Assembly: GCA_963723455.1 (NCBI GenBank)
Contig: CAVRQM010000002.1
Coordinates: 1 to 64,000 of the forward strand
Source of the DNA: CAVRQM01 sp963723455
GTDB taxonomy: Bacteria > Pseudomonadota > Alphaproteobacteria > Acetobacterales > Acetobacteraceae
Direction: 5' to 3'
DNA length: 64,000 nt
Positions 36,153-51,215 of this stretch are shown here, piece by piece (within the stretch, counting starts at the first letter, position 1; each line of letters begins with the position of its first letter). The notes under the pieces were generated by a model, which was not told where the DNA came from, made no database searches, and saw nothing but the letters and a program-made list of their open reading frames with translations. The translations under genes and the position numbers were made by a program.

Positions 36153-36712
36153 TCAGCCCGGCAGCAGCACCTTGTCGATGACCTGGATCACGCCGTTGGA
36201 CTGCTTGACATCATAAGTCGAGATGGTCGCGACATCGCCCTTGGCGTCGCGCAGCACGAGTTCGACGGGCCGTTCATCATCGAGGTCAGCTTCTCGCCCT
36301 CGACTGTGGTCAGCATCGCCTCGCCGTGGCCGGCGCGGATTGCGGCGCGCAGCTTGGCCGCGGTCGCAGGCCCGGCACCACGTGGTAGGTGAGGATCTTG
36401 GTCAGGGTCGCCTTGTTCTCCGGCTTCACCAGGTTATCGACCGTGCCGGCCGGCAGGGCGGCGAACGCCTCGTTGGTCGGCGCGAACACGGTGAATGGGC
36501 CGGCGCCGCTGAGCGTATCGACCAGACCCGCCGCCTTGACCGCGGCGACCAGCGTGGTGTGGTCGGCCGAGTTGACGGCGTTGGCGACGATGGTCTTGTT
36601 GGGATACATCGCCTGCGCCGCCCACCATGACCGTGTTCACGGCGGCGACGGCGAGGGCGGGGGCGGCGGCGGTCAGCATCACCGCCGCGACGGCGGCAAA
36701 ACGGCGCTTCAT
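36153..36712 (-). CDS. Secreted FAS1 (fasciclin) domain protein, about three frameshifts
   Basis: About 185 residues when repaired. Signal peptide: MKRRFAAVAAVMLTAAAPAL. FAS1 core: TLVAAVKAAGLVDTLSGAGP, FTVFAPTNEAFAALPAGTVD, and YHVVPGL. The end reads ISTYDVKQSNGVIQVIDKV and LLPG. Shifts near 36605, 36370 and 36265 split these across three frames. Such proteins are cell-surface adhesion domains. The start has AGGAG 9 nt upstream. Confidence 0.83.
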
Positions 36713-36814
36713 GGTCTGTGTCTCCTGGTTGTCCGACGATCGTTGCGACCGCCTGAACCTGTTAGTCGCGAGCCGCCCCGCTGGATGCAGCGCGCCGCCC
36801 GAAACTCGCCGACC

Positions 36815-38381
36815 CTACGCCGTCGGCGCTGGATCCAGCGCCGACAGGTATGCGGCGGCACGGGCGCGGATCGCGTCGCGCCGGGCCGGATCCATCCGCT
36901 CCCAGTTGCGCAACGGCATCGACATCCGGGTGTTGCCGGCGAACCGCCGCGCGTGCCGGGCGATGAAGTCCCAATACAGGAAGTTGAACGGGCACGCCGC
37001 CTCGCCCACTGCGTCGCGCACGTCATAGCGGCAGCCGGCGCAGTAGTCGCTCATGCGGTTGATGTAGGCGCCGGACGCGGCGTACGGCTTGGACCCGACG
37101 ATGCCCCCATCGGCGAACAGCGACATGCCGCGCGTGTTCGGCATCTCCACCCATTGATACGCGTCGGCGTACACGACCATGTACCAGTCATCGACCTGGT
37201 CCGGGTCCAGCCCGGCCAGCAGCGCGAAATTGCCGGTGACCATCAGCCGCTGGATGTGGTGGGCGTAGGCGTTCTGCCGGGTCTGCGCGATCGCCTCGGC
37301 CATGCAGCGCATGTCGGTCTCGCCCGACCAGTAGAACCACGGCAGGTTCCGCGTGGCGCCGAGCGCGTTCAGCCGGTCGTAGCCGGGCATGTTCAGCCAA
37401 TAGATGCCGCGCACGAACTCGCGCCAGCCGAGCACTTGTCGAATGAAGCCCTCGACCGCGTTCAATGGCGCGCGCCCGTCGCGCCACGCCGAACTCGGCG
37501 GCGCGGCAGACGCGCAGCGGTTCAAGCAGCCCGGCGTTCAGCGAGGTCGAGATCCGGCTGTGAAACAGGCTGGCCGCGCCGGCCTTCATCGCGTCCTGCC
37601 AATCGCCGAACTGCGCCAGGCGGTGGCGCACGAAATCGTCCAGCGCCGCCCCGGCCTGCTCCGCCGTCACCGGCAGGGCGAAATCATCCAGTCGGCCGAA
37701 ATGTCCGGCGAACCGGGCCGCCACCATCGTCATCACGTCGCGGGTGATGGCGTCCGGCGGGAAGCTCGGCACCTCGGGCAGGGTCGTGCGCGGCGGCAGC
37801 CGCTTGCGGTTCTCGGCATCGTAGTTCCAGCGGCCGCCCGCCGGCACGCCGTCCGGCTCCTGCAGGATCGCGTAGCGGCGGCGCATGTCGCGATAGAAGA
37901 ACTCCATGCGCAACTGCCGCTTGCCGGCCGCCCAGTCGCGGAACTCGGCGATGCGGCACAGGAAGCGGTCGTCATCGCGGATGTCCACCGGCACGCCGGC
38001 CGCCTCGTGCCAGCTGCGCATGTCGTCCAGCAGCCGCCATTCGCCTGGCTCGGTGACCACGATCGAAGCCGCCCGGTGCCGCGCGGCGGCACGGACGGTC
38101 TCGCCGCGCAGGCTGTGGGTGTTCCCCGGGTCGTCCAGCCGCACGTAATCCACCGCCACGCCCCGCGACCGCAGCCGGTCGGCGAAATGCCGCATCGCCG
38201 ACAGCACCAGCGCGATCTTCTTCGGGTGATGCCGAACATAGGTGCACTCGGCCATCACCTCGGCCATCACCACCACGTCGCCCGGCATCGCGTCGCGCAG
38301 CGACGAGATACCGTCCGAACACTGGTCGCCCAGGACGAGCCGCAAGGTGGGGCGTTGCCTGGCAGGGCGGGGCTTGGCCAT
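36815..38381 (-). CDS. FeS-type bacterial cryptochrome / (6-4) photolyase family, one frameshift
   Basis: About 521 residues. N-terminal antenna domain begins LRLVLGDQCSDGISSLRDA. The FAD domain includes FIRQVLGWREFVRGIYWLNM, QRLMVTGNFALLAGLDPDQV and QWVEMPNTRGMSLFADGG. The 4Fe-4S cysteines are CAGC...C with C-x2-C-x12-C spacing (CAGCRYDV to EAACPFN), plus Cys in DMRCMAEA, matching the PhrB-type (FeS-BCP) layout. Frame shifts near 37495. Repairs (6-4) photoproducts in characterised members. Divergent from SixA. Confidence 0.88.
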
Positions 38382-38523
38382 CGCCGGAGGATGGTTTTCC
38401 GTGCAGCGTTGGCAAGGGACAGCGTGCCTCCAGGCTCGGCCGGCATGCGCGACAACCTGTCCTCGCCATGCCATAGTCCGGCGCGCCCGGCGTCTGGCCG
38501 GGCTGGAGGTGGTCCGCCGGGCG

Positions 38524-39069
38524 ATGCACCAATTGCTGCTGCTGCGTCATGCCAAGTCGTCCTGGGACGAGCCGGGCCTGGCCGACCGCGAACGGCCGCT
38601 CAATCCGCGTGGCCGGGCCGCCGCCGCGGCGCTGCGTCAGGCGATGCGCGACATCGGGCTGGCGCCGGACCTGATCCTGGTCTCGCCGGCGCGGCGCACG
38701 CTGCAGACCATGGCGGCGCTGGAGCCGTGGGACGAGACGCCGCTGGTCGAGCCGGTCGAGGCGCTGTACCTGGGGAGCCAGGCGCAACTGCTCGGTGCGC
38801 TCAACGGCGTGGCCATGACGGTGCGCAGCGTGCTGCTGATCGGCCACAATCCCGGCCTGCACGAGCTGGCGACGCTGCTGGTGGGCGAGCAGATGACGCC
38901 GGCCAATGCCGACATGCGCCATTTGGCAGAAGGCATGCCGACTGGCGCGCTGGCCGAGTTCGCCATCGCCGTCCCCTGGTCGGAGCTGCGCGCCGGCGGC
39001 GGCCGGCTGACCCGCTATCTGGCGCCGCGCGACCTGGCCGCCGGGGCGCGGAGCCAGGCGCCGACCTGA
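38524..39069 (+). CDS. sixA: SixA-type phosphohistidine phosphatase
   Basis: 181 residues of the histidine-phosphatase superfamily. RHG-type motif LLLLRHAKSSWDEP carries the catalytic His; the second His is in LIGHNPGLHELA; the Arg in VSPARRTLQTM. The small size and missing insert fit SixA, which removes phosphate from phosphohistidine domains. Only 9 bp separate it from the CHAD gene, so they are co-transcribed. Confidence 0.9.
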   Translation: MHQLLLLRHAKSSWDEPGLADRERPLNPRGRAAAAALRQAMRDIGLAPDLILVSPARRTLQTMAALEPWDETPLVEPVEALYLGSQAQLLGALNGVAMTVRSVLLIGHNPGLHELATLLVGEQMTPANADMRHLAEGMPTGALAEFAIAVPWSELRAGGGRLTRYLAPRDLAAGARSQAPT

Positions 39070-39078
39070 GGCTGCGGG

Positions 39079-40630
39079 TTGGACGCGGTTGCGGCCGATG
39101 CCGGGGCGGCTGCGGGACTGAGCGAGGCTGCGCCGGAGGTGGCGCTCGACCTGGCCCTGCATCCCGATGACGCCGGGCTGGTCTGGCGCGCGCCGGCGCT
39201 GGCGGCGTGGCGTCAGGGACGGCGGGTGGGCAGCACGCCGGTCCTGATCCGCTGGCACGACACGCCGGACGGGGCGCTGGCCGCGTCCGGGCTGGTGATC
39301 GCCGAAAGCCGGTCCGGCGCGCGCACCGCCTGGCGGCTGGAGGCGCGGGACCGCGCCGGCGCGGCGCTGTGCGCCCCTGTCTCGGCCATCGCCAGGACCG
39401 CCGCGGCGCTGGCGCAAGCGGCGCCGGAACTCGGCGCGCTGCGATCCGCGCGACCTGGTCACCATCGGTCAGTTGTCAGGGCTGTGCCGCTGGCTGCGCC
39501 CCGATCCGCAGCTCGGCCTGGCGTCGATCGCGGTGACGCGCGGCACGGTGGACGGGGCCAGGGGATCGCGCGCGGTGTGCCGGGTCGCCTTGGAGGGACG
39601 CGCCGCCGAGGCGTTCGCCCTGGCGCACGCGCTGGCCGGCACGCTGCGCCTGTCGGTGCCGGAAGCGGGGCTGGCGGCCGAGGCGTTCGCAGCGCACGGG
39701 ACCGCAGCACCGCCGCGCCATCTGGGCGCGCCCGTGCTGCCGCCGCACGCCTCGGTGGACCAGGCGCTGGGGATGCTGCTGGGCCAGCTCGGCGACGTGC
39801 TGCTGCATTGGTCGCGCCTGGCCGGCCCGGATGCCGAACCGGAGCCGGTGCACCAGATGCGCGTCGCCGTCCGCCGCCTGCGCTCGGCGCTGAAGGTGTT
39901 CGGCCCCGCCGCCGCCTGCCCGGCGCTGGATGCGGCGCAGGACGGATTGCGGGCGCTGGGCCAGAGCCTGGGCGGCGCGCGCGACTGGGACGTGTTCCTG
40001 CGCGGCCTGGGGCGCACCGTCGGCGCCGAGTTCGCGACCGAACGCGCGGTCAGCCGCATGCTCGCCGCTGCCGAACGGCAGCGCCGGTCGCGCTATGCCG
40101 AGCTGGCCTGCGTCCTGGACGGTGCCGATTTCCGCCGGCTGCTGCTGGCGCTCGCCGAACTCGCCGCGACCCGGCCGTGGCGCTGCGGCCCGCCGGACGC
40201 GGCCGGCGCGGCCGAACCGCGGCCGGCGCTGCTGGACAGCGGCCTGGCGGAGTTCGGCCGCCAGGCGCTGCACCGCCGCCTGCGCCGGGTCGTCCGCGCC
40301 GGCAGCCGGTTCGACGGCCGCAGCGCCGAGGAGCTGCATGCCCTGCGGCTGCAATGCAAGCAGCTGCGCTATGCCTGCGAGCTGTTCGCGCCGGCATTTC
40401 CCGGCCGCGCTGCGCAGCGTTTCGCCCGCCGCCTGGCCAGCGTGCAGGAGCGGCTGGGCGCGCTGAACGATGGCGCGGTCGCCGCGGCGCTGATGCAGCA
40501 ACTCGGGCCGGGACGCGGGCTGGCGAGCGGCCTCGTGCGCGGCTTCGTGGCCGCCCGCGACGACGACGCGCGGGCGCGCGCCGGGCGCAGCTGGCGGCGG
40601 TTCCGCCGCTGCGCGCCGTTCTGGACCTGA
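39079..40630 (+). CDS. CHAD domain protein with degenerate CYTH-like N-terminus, one frameshift
   Basis: About 517 residues. The N-terminal 200 residues look CYTH-like (IRWHDTPDGALAASGLVIAE) but the ExExK metal motif is not evident. The CHAD domain (about 230-515) is clear: VHQMRVAVRRLRSALKVFGP, LGGARDWDVFL, LHALRLQCKQLRYACELF and LGALNDGAVAA. CHAD binds polyphosphate through its conserved basic residues. TTG start at 39079. Frame shifts near 39445. Confidence 0.83.
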
Positions 40631-40658
40631 CCGGCCCGGTTTGATCAAACCGGGCCGG
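40631..40658. terminator. Perfect 28-bp palindrome between CHAD and malic enzyme genes
   Basis: CCGGCCCGGTTTGA and TCAAACCGGGCCGG are exact reverse complements with no spacer, starting at the base after the CHAD stop. A strong hairpin can form (12-bp stem around GATC). It probably terminates the sixA-CHAD message; a protein-binding operator for maeB is an alternative. Confidence 0.6.
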
Positions 40659-40696
40659 CGACCCTACGCTGGCGCAGGCGGAAACCGGGGGAACGG

Positions 40697-42971
<2,275 letters not shown>

Positions 42972-43086
42972 AGAACCAGCCATGCCTGGCCGCCCCCGGA
43001 TGCGAAGAAACGCTTGAAGTCGCCCGCGGCCGGATCGATCGTGCAGGACAGCAACGGCGCAGCAAGCCGCCGAGCAGGGGGAGACG

Positions 43087-44203
43087 ATGATGCGTGACCG
43101 TCCCGGGCTTCTCGCGAGCCTCGCCGCCGCGATCACGCTGAGCGCGGCAATCTCCGCCTGGCCCGCTCATGCCGCTGGCGATGCGGTCGCCGAGGCGGCG
43201 GCCGCGGTCGCGCGCTATGCCGGCCCGCAGACCACGTGGCAGGGCCCGACTTCAGCGCCCAAGCCGCAGCAGGGCAAGTCGATCGTCTATCTGTCGGGCG
43301 ACGAGCAGAACGACATCTCGCGCGAGTACCGGGCTGTACATGAAACAGGCCGCCGCGCATCTCGGCTGGACGGTGACCGTGATCGACGGCAAGGGCAGCC
43401 CGGCGACCTGGGTTTCCGGCTTCAATCAGGCGATCGCGCTGAAGCCTGACGGCATCGCGATCTTCGCCGACGCCAAGAGCCTGCAAGGGCCGATCGGCGC
43501 GGCCGTCGCGCAGGGCATGCCAGTGATCGGCCTGCACGCGGCCTCGCTGCCGGGGCCACAGCCGGATCTGCATCTGTTCGTGAACATCCAGGAGGACCCG
43601 CGCGAGATCGGCAAGGCCGAAGCCGACTGGGCGATCGCCGACAGCCACGGCACCGCCCGCGTCGTCGTCGTCACCCACAACGAATACCAGATCGCGCAGA
43701 CCAAATCCGCCGCGACGCGCGACGCGATCCAGGCCTGCTCCGGCTGCAAGGTGCTCGACTATTCCAACTTCCCCGCCTCGGAGGCGGCGCAGCGGATGCC
43801 GCAGTTGACCACCAGCTGGGTGCAGCGGTTCGGGCTGCCGATCTACATCACCTCGGTCGGCGACAACGACCTGGATTTCGCGGTCCCGTCGCTGCGCGCC
43901 TCGGGCGTGCCACCGGCGCAGGCGAAGCTGATTGGCGCGGACGGCAATCGCTCCGCCTATGAGCGGATCCGCCGCGGCAACCAGTATCAGACGGTCACGG
44001 TCTCCGAGCCGATCGAGTTGCAGGCCTATCAGGCGATCGACGAGTTCAACCGCGCCTTCAACAAGGCGCCGCCGAGCGGCTTCGTGCAGCCGCCGTACCT
44101 GGTGACGGCGCAGAACATCGGGCAGGCTGGCGGGCCGCGCAATCTGTTTGTGCCCGGCAACGACTACAAGGCGCGCTACCTCAAGATCTGGGGCGTTCGA
44201 TAG
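43087..44203 (+). CDS. Periplasmic sugar-binding protein of second ABC transporter, one frameshift
   Basis: About 371 residues. Signal peptide: MMRDRPGLLASLAAAITLSA, cut near HAAG. Type I binding fold: SIVYLSGDEQNDISREY, AKSLQGPIGAAVAQGMPVIG, VVVVTHNEYQIAQTKSAATR, IYITSVGDNDLDFAVPSL, LIGADGNRSAYERIR. Frame shifts near 43335 before LYMKQAAAHLGW. A GGGGGAGA RBS precedes a double ATG. First gene of an operon with a double-domain ATPase and a permease. Confidence 0.87.
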
Positions 44204-44210
44204 CGCCGTC

Positions 44211-45718
<1,508 letters not shown>

Positions 45719-45722
<4 letters not shown>

Positions 45723-46750
45723 GCGACACCGCGCCCGGGTCCGGGTCGCGGCGCGGGCTGTCGCACCTGGTCTCCACCTGGGGGCTGCTGGCGCTGCTGG
45801 TCGTGCTGCTGGTGGCGTTCTCGGCGCTGAAGCCGGACACGTTCCCGACCTATTTTAATTTCCGCGCGATCGTGAACAACAAGTCGGTGCAGGCGATCCT
45901 GGCGCTGGCGGTGTTCGTGCCGATGACCGCCAGCCATTTCGACCTCTCGGTGGGTTTCCTGCTGGGCATCGCGCAGGTCCTGGTAATCGGGTTGCAGGGC
46001 AGCGGCCTGGCGTGGCCCGCGGCGGCCGGGATCGTGCTGCTGCTAGGCGCGGCCGTGGGCCTGGCTAACGGACTGCTGGTGACGGTCGTCGGCATCGACA
46101 GCTTCATCGCGACACTCGGCACCGGCACGCTGATCTACGGGATCAACGAATGGTACACCGGCGGCCAGCAGGTGGTGGCGAGCCTGCCCGACAGCTTCCT
46201 GGGGATCTCCGGCGCGGTGGGCGGTGTCCCGCTGCCCGCCCTGTATGTGGCGGCGATCGGCGGCGCGCTGTTCGGGTTCTTCGAATACCTGCCGGCGGGC
46301 CGGTATCTATATGTGCTGGGCGCCAGCCCGCGCGCCGCCGAGCTGAACGGCATTTCGGCGCGCCGCTACGTGACCGGCGCCTTCATCGCCGCGGGAGTGC
46401 TGTCGGCGTTCGCCGGCATCGTGCTGCAGTCGCAGCTGGAAGTAGGTCAGAGCTCGGTCGGGCCGGAGTATCTGCTGCCGGCGTTCACCGCGGCGCTGCT
46501 GGGCGCGACATCGGTCAAGCCGGGGCGGGTCAACGTGCTGGGCACGCTGCTCGCGGTCGCCGTGCTGGCGGTGACGGTGGCGGGGCTGAACCAGCTGGGC
46601 GCGCCGTTCTTCGTGGAGCCGATCTTTGACGGCGCCATGCTGATCCTGGCGGTGGGTCTCGCGGTCACCGCGGCCCGCCAGCGCACCCGGCTGGGCGCGA
46701 AGGCGGATGCCGCCCAGACCACGCACAGCGCGGCCGAACCCGCGGCATAG
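45719..46750 (+). CDS. Sugar ABC transporter permease (RbsC type)
   Basis: 343 residues, about nine hydrophobic helices. Family motifs: VPMTASHFDLSVGFLLGIAQ, GIDSFIATLGTGTLIYGINE, the cytoplasmic loop VLGASPRAAELNGISARRYV, and LLPAFTAALLGATSVKPGR. Intact, unlike the other permease in the window. Ends 24 bp before the left end of the IS481 element, so any further operon gene may have been displaced. Confidence 0.93.
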
Positions 46751-46850
46751 CGACACTGGGCCTCACTCCGGGAGTGTACGACCCGAGACATAGGTGACAC
46801 AACGTTCCGGACACATGGGTAAACTTTTCCCCTTTTCGGGAGGGGTGTTG

Positions 46851-48154
<1,304 letters not shown>

Positions 48155-48170
48155 GCCCGCGGAGCGGCCG

Positions 48171-48198
48171 GCTATAGCAAGCGCCGCCATCGCTGCAA
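48171..48198 (-). promoter_or_regulatory. Promoter of tRNA-Lys
   Basis: Minus strand: TTGCAG (48198-48193), 16-bp spacer, TATAGC (48176-48171), about 17 bp before the tRNA 5' end at 48154. The IS lies on the other side, so the promoter is undisturbed. Confidence 0.6.
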
Positions 48199-48291
48199 AC
48201 CCCTGAAGCGGCCGTGCCGCGCGGAGCTGCCCGAACGGTGGTCGGATCACACCCCCGCCAGCCGCCCGAATGGCCGGGGGGCCGCAATGGC

Positions 48292-48320
48292 TTGCGGCGC
48301 CGCCCGACCTACAATATGTA
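48292..48320 (+). promoter_or_regulatory. Promoter of the YbbN operon
   Basis: TTGCGG (48292-48297), 17-bp spacer, TATGTA (48315-48320), 45 bp before the ATG at 48366. The rest of the 210-bp gap after tRNA-Lys holds only the tRNA promoter. Confidence 0.5.
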
Positions 48321-48365
48321 TACCGCGTCCAGCACCCGGACGACCCGCAGGCGAGGACAACCCCG

Positions 48366-49382
48366 ATGGATTTCCTGATCGGCCAGAAAGCGGCAGGCTC
48401 CCAGGCGCCCGCCCAGCAGCAAAGCACCCAGCGATCCACCGCTCGCGGCGCGCCGGCGCCTGAGCGCGGCATGCCGGCTGGCGGCGCCCCTGACACGGTC
48501 ATCATGGACGGCGACCAGGCCAGCTTCATGCGCGACGTGGTCGAGGCGTCGCGCAGCGTCCCGGTGATCGTCGATTTCTGGGCGACTTGGTGCGGCCCGT
48601 GCAAGACGCTGACACCGATGCTGGAAAAGGTCGTGCGCAGCGCCGGCGGCCGCGTGCGGCTGGTCAAGATCGACATCGACAAGAACCAGGCGCTGGTCCG
48701 CCAGCTCGCCCAGGTCGGCCTGCCGCTGCAATCGGTGCCCACGGTGGCCGCGTTCTGGCAGGGGCAAATCGCCGACGTGTTCCAGGGCGCCCTGCCGGAA
48801 AGCGAGATCCGGCGCTTCGTCGAGGCCCTGCTCAAGCTCGGCGGCGGCTCGATGCCCGGCGCCGACCTGATCGCCGAGGCGCGCGCCGCGCTGGAGCAGG
48901 GTGAGGCGCAGGACGCGGCCGAGCTGTTCAGCGCCGCCGTCGAGCAGGAGCCGGAAAGCCCGGAAGCCTGGGGCGGCCTGGCGCGGGCGCTGCTGGCGAT
49001 GGGCGACGAGGTGCAGGCCCAGCAGGCGTTGGACGAGGCCCCGGCCAAGATCGCCGACCATGCCGAGATCGCCGGCGCCCGCAGCGCGCTGGCCCTGGCC
49101 GCCGAGGGCCGCCGCGCCCAGGCCCAGCTCGCCACGTTCGAGCGCCGGCTGGCCGCCGATGCCGACGACCACGCCGCCCGCTACGACCTCGCCGCGGCGC
49201 TCAACGCGATGGGCCGGCGGGGCGATGCCGCCGAGGCGCTGCTCGACATCATGCGGCGCGACCGCGGCTGGCGCGACGACGCGGCGCGGCTGCAACTGCT
49301 CAAGTTCTTCGAGGCCTGGGGATTCGACGACGCGGCCACCATCGCCGCGCGCAGGAAGCTGTCGGCATTGCTGTTCCGGTGA
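48366..49382 (+). CDS. ybbN: Thioredoxin-TPR protein of the YbbN/CnoX family
   Basis: 338 residues. A thioredoxin domain (about 45-150) with active site FWATWCGPCKTLTP is followed by TPR-like helices (about 165-335: EARAALEQGEAQDAAELF, WGGLARALLAMGDEVQAQ). The intact WCGPC differs from E. coli YbbN (SxxC), so redox activity is expected. Known role of the family: redox-linked chaperone holding clients for DnaK and GroEL. Followed by the LON-domain gene with overlapping TGATG. Confidence 0.92.
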   Translation: MDFLIGQKAAGSQAPAQQQSTQRSTARGAPAPERGMPAGGAPDTVIMDGDQASFMRDVVEASRSVPVIVDFWATWCGPCKTLTPMLEKVVRSAGGRVRLVKIDIDKNQALVRQLAQVGLPLQSVPTVAAFWQGQIADVFQGALPESEIRRFVEALLKLGGGSMPGADLIAEARAALEQGEAQDAAELFSAAVEQEPESPEAWGGLARALLAMGDEVQAQQALDEAPAKIADHAEIAGARSALALAAEGRRAQAQLATFERRLAADADDHAARYDLAAALNAMGRRGDAAEALLDIMRRDRGWRDDAARLQLLKFFEAWGFDDAATIAARRKLSALLFR

Positions 49383-50062
49383 TGGCCGAGCGCACCCTGC
49401 CGCCGGACCTGGCGCTGCCGACCGAGTTCCCGGTGTTTCCGCTGACCGGGGCGCTGCTGCTGCCGCGCGGCCGGCTTCCGCTCAACATCTTCGAGAAGCG
49501 GTATCTGGCGATGGTCGAGGACGCGCTGGCGGCCGGGCGCATGTTCGGCATGGTGCAGCCGAACGCCAGGCTGCCCGGCGACCCGAATGGCCCCGGCCTG
49601 TTCCGGGTCGGCTGCCTGGGGCGGCTGTCCAGCTTCAGCGAAACCGACGATGGCCGATATCTGATCACCCTGACCGGATTGGCGCGCTTCGATATCGTGA
49701 GCGAGTTGCCCGGGCGGCGCGGTTATCGCCGGGTGCGCGCCGACCTGTCCCGCTACGCGGCCGATCTCGACCTGCAGGGCGGCGGCTCGGGGTTCGACCG
49801 CAACGAGCTGCTGTCGGCGCTGCGCAGCTACTTCGCCCGCCGCGGCTTCGACGCCAATTGGGACGCCATCGGCCAGATGGAGGACGAGGTTCTGGTGGTG
49901 ACGCTATGCATGGTCTGCCCGTTCGAGCCGGTGGAGAAGCAGGCGCTGCTGGAGGCCGACACCCCGGCCGACCGCGCGCAGGCCCTGCTGTCGCTGCTGC
50001 GCATCGACGCCTTCGGTTCGGGCGGCGAGCCGGACGCCGACGGCGCGCCGCGCGCCAGCTGA
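49382..50062 (+). CDS. LON N-terminal substrate-binding domain protein
   Basis: 226 residues of the peptidase S16/Lon substrate-binding domain without protease: PTEFPVFPLTGALLLPRGRL, LNIFEKRYLAMVEDALAAG, GCLGRLSSFSETDDGRYLI, LTGLARFDI. This ybbN-LON order is common in alphaproteobacteria. Start ATG 49382 overlaps the previous TGA; a GTG at 49379 is in frame. Probably helps protein quality control with the neighbouring YbbN. Confidence 0.9.
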   Translation: MAERTLPPDLALPTEFPVFPLTGALLLPRGRLPLNIFEKRYLAMVEDALAAGRMFGMVQPNARLPGDPNGPGLFRVGCLGRLSSFSETDDGRYLITLTGLARFDIVSELPGRRGYRRVRADLSRYAADLDLQGGGSGFDRNELLSALRSYFARRGFDANWDAIGQMEDEVLVVTLCMVCPFEPVEKQALLEADTPADRAQALLSLLRIDAFGSGGEPDADGAPRAS

Positions 50063-50083
50063 CCCGGCGACGCAGGAGCCCGC

Positions 50084-50344
50084 ATGAGCGACCATCCGCC
50101 GCAACCCGCCGGCCCGGACAGCGAAGCCCCCCGTTCGCCCGGCCCGGCGCCGGTCGATCCGCGGCTGCTCGAGATCCTGGTCTGCCCGTTGACGAAGGCT
50201 CCGCTGGTCTATGACCGTGCCGCGGGCGAGCTGATCAGCCACTCAGCGCAGCTCGCCTATCCGATCCGCGACGGGATCCCGATCATGCTGCCCGACGAAG
50301 CCCGGCCGCTCGGCGACCCAGCCCCGCCCTCGCCGGCGCGATGA
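50084..50344 (+). CDS. Trm112-family protein (UPF0434)
   Basis: 86 residues. LLEILVCPLTKAPLVYDRAA and YPIRDGIPIMLPDEARPL are the two halves of the Trm112 zinc-ribbon-like fold; only one Cys remains, as in many bacterial members. In eukaryotes the family activates methyltransferases; the bacterial role is unclear. The N-terminal 25 residues are a Pro-rich extension. Overlaps the DUF971 start (ATGA). Confidence 0.9.
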   Translation: MSDHPPQPAGPDSEAPRSPGPAPVDPRLLEILVCPLTKAPLVYDRAAGELISHSAQLAYPIRDGIPIMLPDEARPLGDPAPPSPAR

Positions 50345-50706
50345 ACGCCCCGGCGCCGCGCGAGCTGCGCCTGGCCGGCGGGGGTGCCCGGCTGCATGCG
50401 GATTTCGGCGACGCCGGATCCTTCGACTTCCCCGCCGAGTTCCTGCGCGTGCACAGCCCCAGCGCCGAGGTGCAGGGGCACGGGCCGAACGAGCGCCGGC
50501 TGGTCGCCGGGCGGCGGGCGGTCGCGATCACCGGCATCGACCCGGTCGGCCGTTACGCCGTGCGGCTGCGCTTCGACGACGGACACGACACCGGCCTGTA
50601 TTCCTGGGACACGCTGCTGCGGCTCGGCCGCGACCAGGAGGCGCTATGGCGCGACTATCTCGCCGACCTCTCGGCCAAGGGTCTCAGCCGCGACGCGCAG
50701 GCTTAG
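50341..50706 (+). CDS. DUF971 domain protein
   Basis: 121 residues of the gamma-butyrobetaine-hydroxylase N-terminal-like domain: DFPAEFLRVHSPSAEVQGHG and VRLRFDDGHDTGLYSWDTL. Stand-alone bacterial members often sit beside YbbN-LON-Trm112, as here, and may act in Fe-S or protein-assembly processes. Its TAG (50704-50706) interlocks with the TAA of the convergent L,D-transpeptidase. Confidence 0.9.
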   Translation: MNAPAPRELRLAGGGARLHADFGDAGSFDFPAEFLRVHSPSAEVQGHGPNERRLVAGRRAVAITGIDPVGRYAVRLRFDDGHDTGLYSWDTLLRLGRDQEALWRDYLADLSAKGLSRDAQA

Positions 50707-51215
50707 CCGAGACGCACGTCAACCGCCTGCACCCCGTCGGCAAGCAGCGCCAGCAGGTCCGGCAAAGCAATTGCCACGCACCCCTCGGTCGTCCGGAAAT
50801 CGCCTCGCGCCACATGCAGGAAGATCGCCGAGCCGTAGCCGCGCGCCACTGGAGCATCGTTCCAGCCCAGCACCGCCAGCACGTCATACAGGGCGTCGTC
50901 GCGCCACAGGCGCTCGTGCCGGTCAGGGTGAGGCAGGCGCACCGGGCGGTTGTATTCGGCGCTCGCCGGGTCGTCGCACCAGCCGTCGCGGGGGCCGATC
51001 GGCTCGCGCGGCAGCGCGGTGCGCGGCGGCGCCGGCAGCCGGTCGGCGCGGTACAGCACGCGGCGCAGCGGCAGCAGCCCGGCCGGCGTGGCGCCGTCGC
51101 CCTCCTGCTTGCCGGTCGCGCGGATGCCGGCCGCCCCGAGCGCCGCGCGCGCCCGCCGGCCGCTCCAGGCGATCCAGCCATCCGCCGATACGATGGCCGT
51201 GTTCAATCCTGTCAT
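50703..51215 (-). CDS. L,D-transpeptidase (YkuD) family protein
   Basis: 170 residues. The YkuD active site is AIFLHVARGDFRTTEGCVAI with catalytic Cys and the upstream His. Earlier TGKQEGDGATPAGLLPLRRV is the usual second strand pair of this short subfamily. No signal peptide seen. Peptidoglycan 3-3 cross-linking or protein anchoring is the family role. ATG overlaps the stop of the upstream hypothetical (ATGA). Confidence 0.88.
   Translation of the reverse strand: MTGLNTAIVSADGWIAWSGRRARAALGAAGIRATGKQEGDGATPAGLLPLRRVLYRADRLPAPPRTALPREPIGPRDGWCDDPASAEYNRPVRLPHPDRHERLWRDDALYDVLAVLGWNDAPVARGYGSAIFLHVARGDFRTTEGCVAIALPDLLALLADGVQAVDVRLG

Noticed and set aside
40631..40658. FNR box in the palindrome TTTGATCAAA
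   Set aside because: FNR sites need four bases between TTGAT and ATCAA. Here the half-sites overlap, and the GC arms continue the hairpin, so a terminator is likelier.
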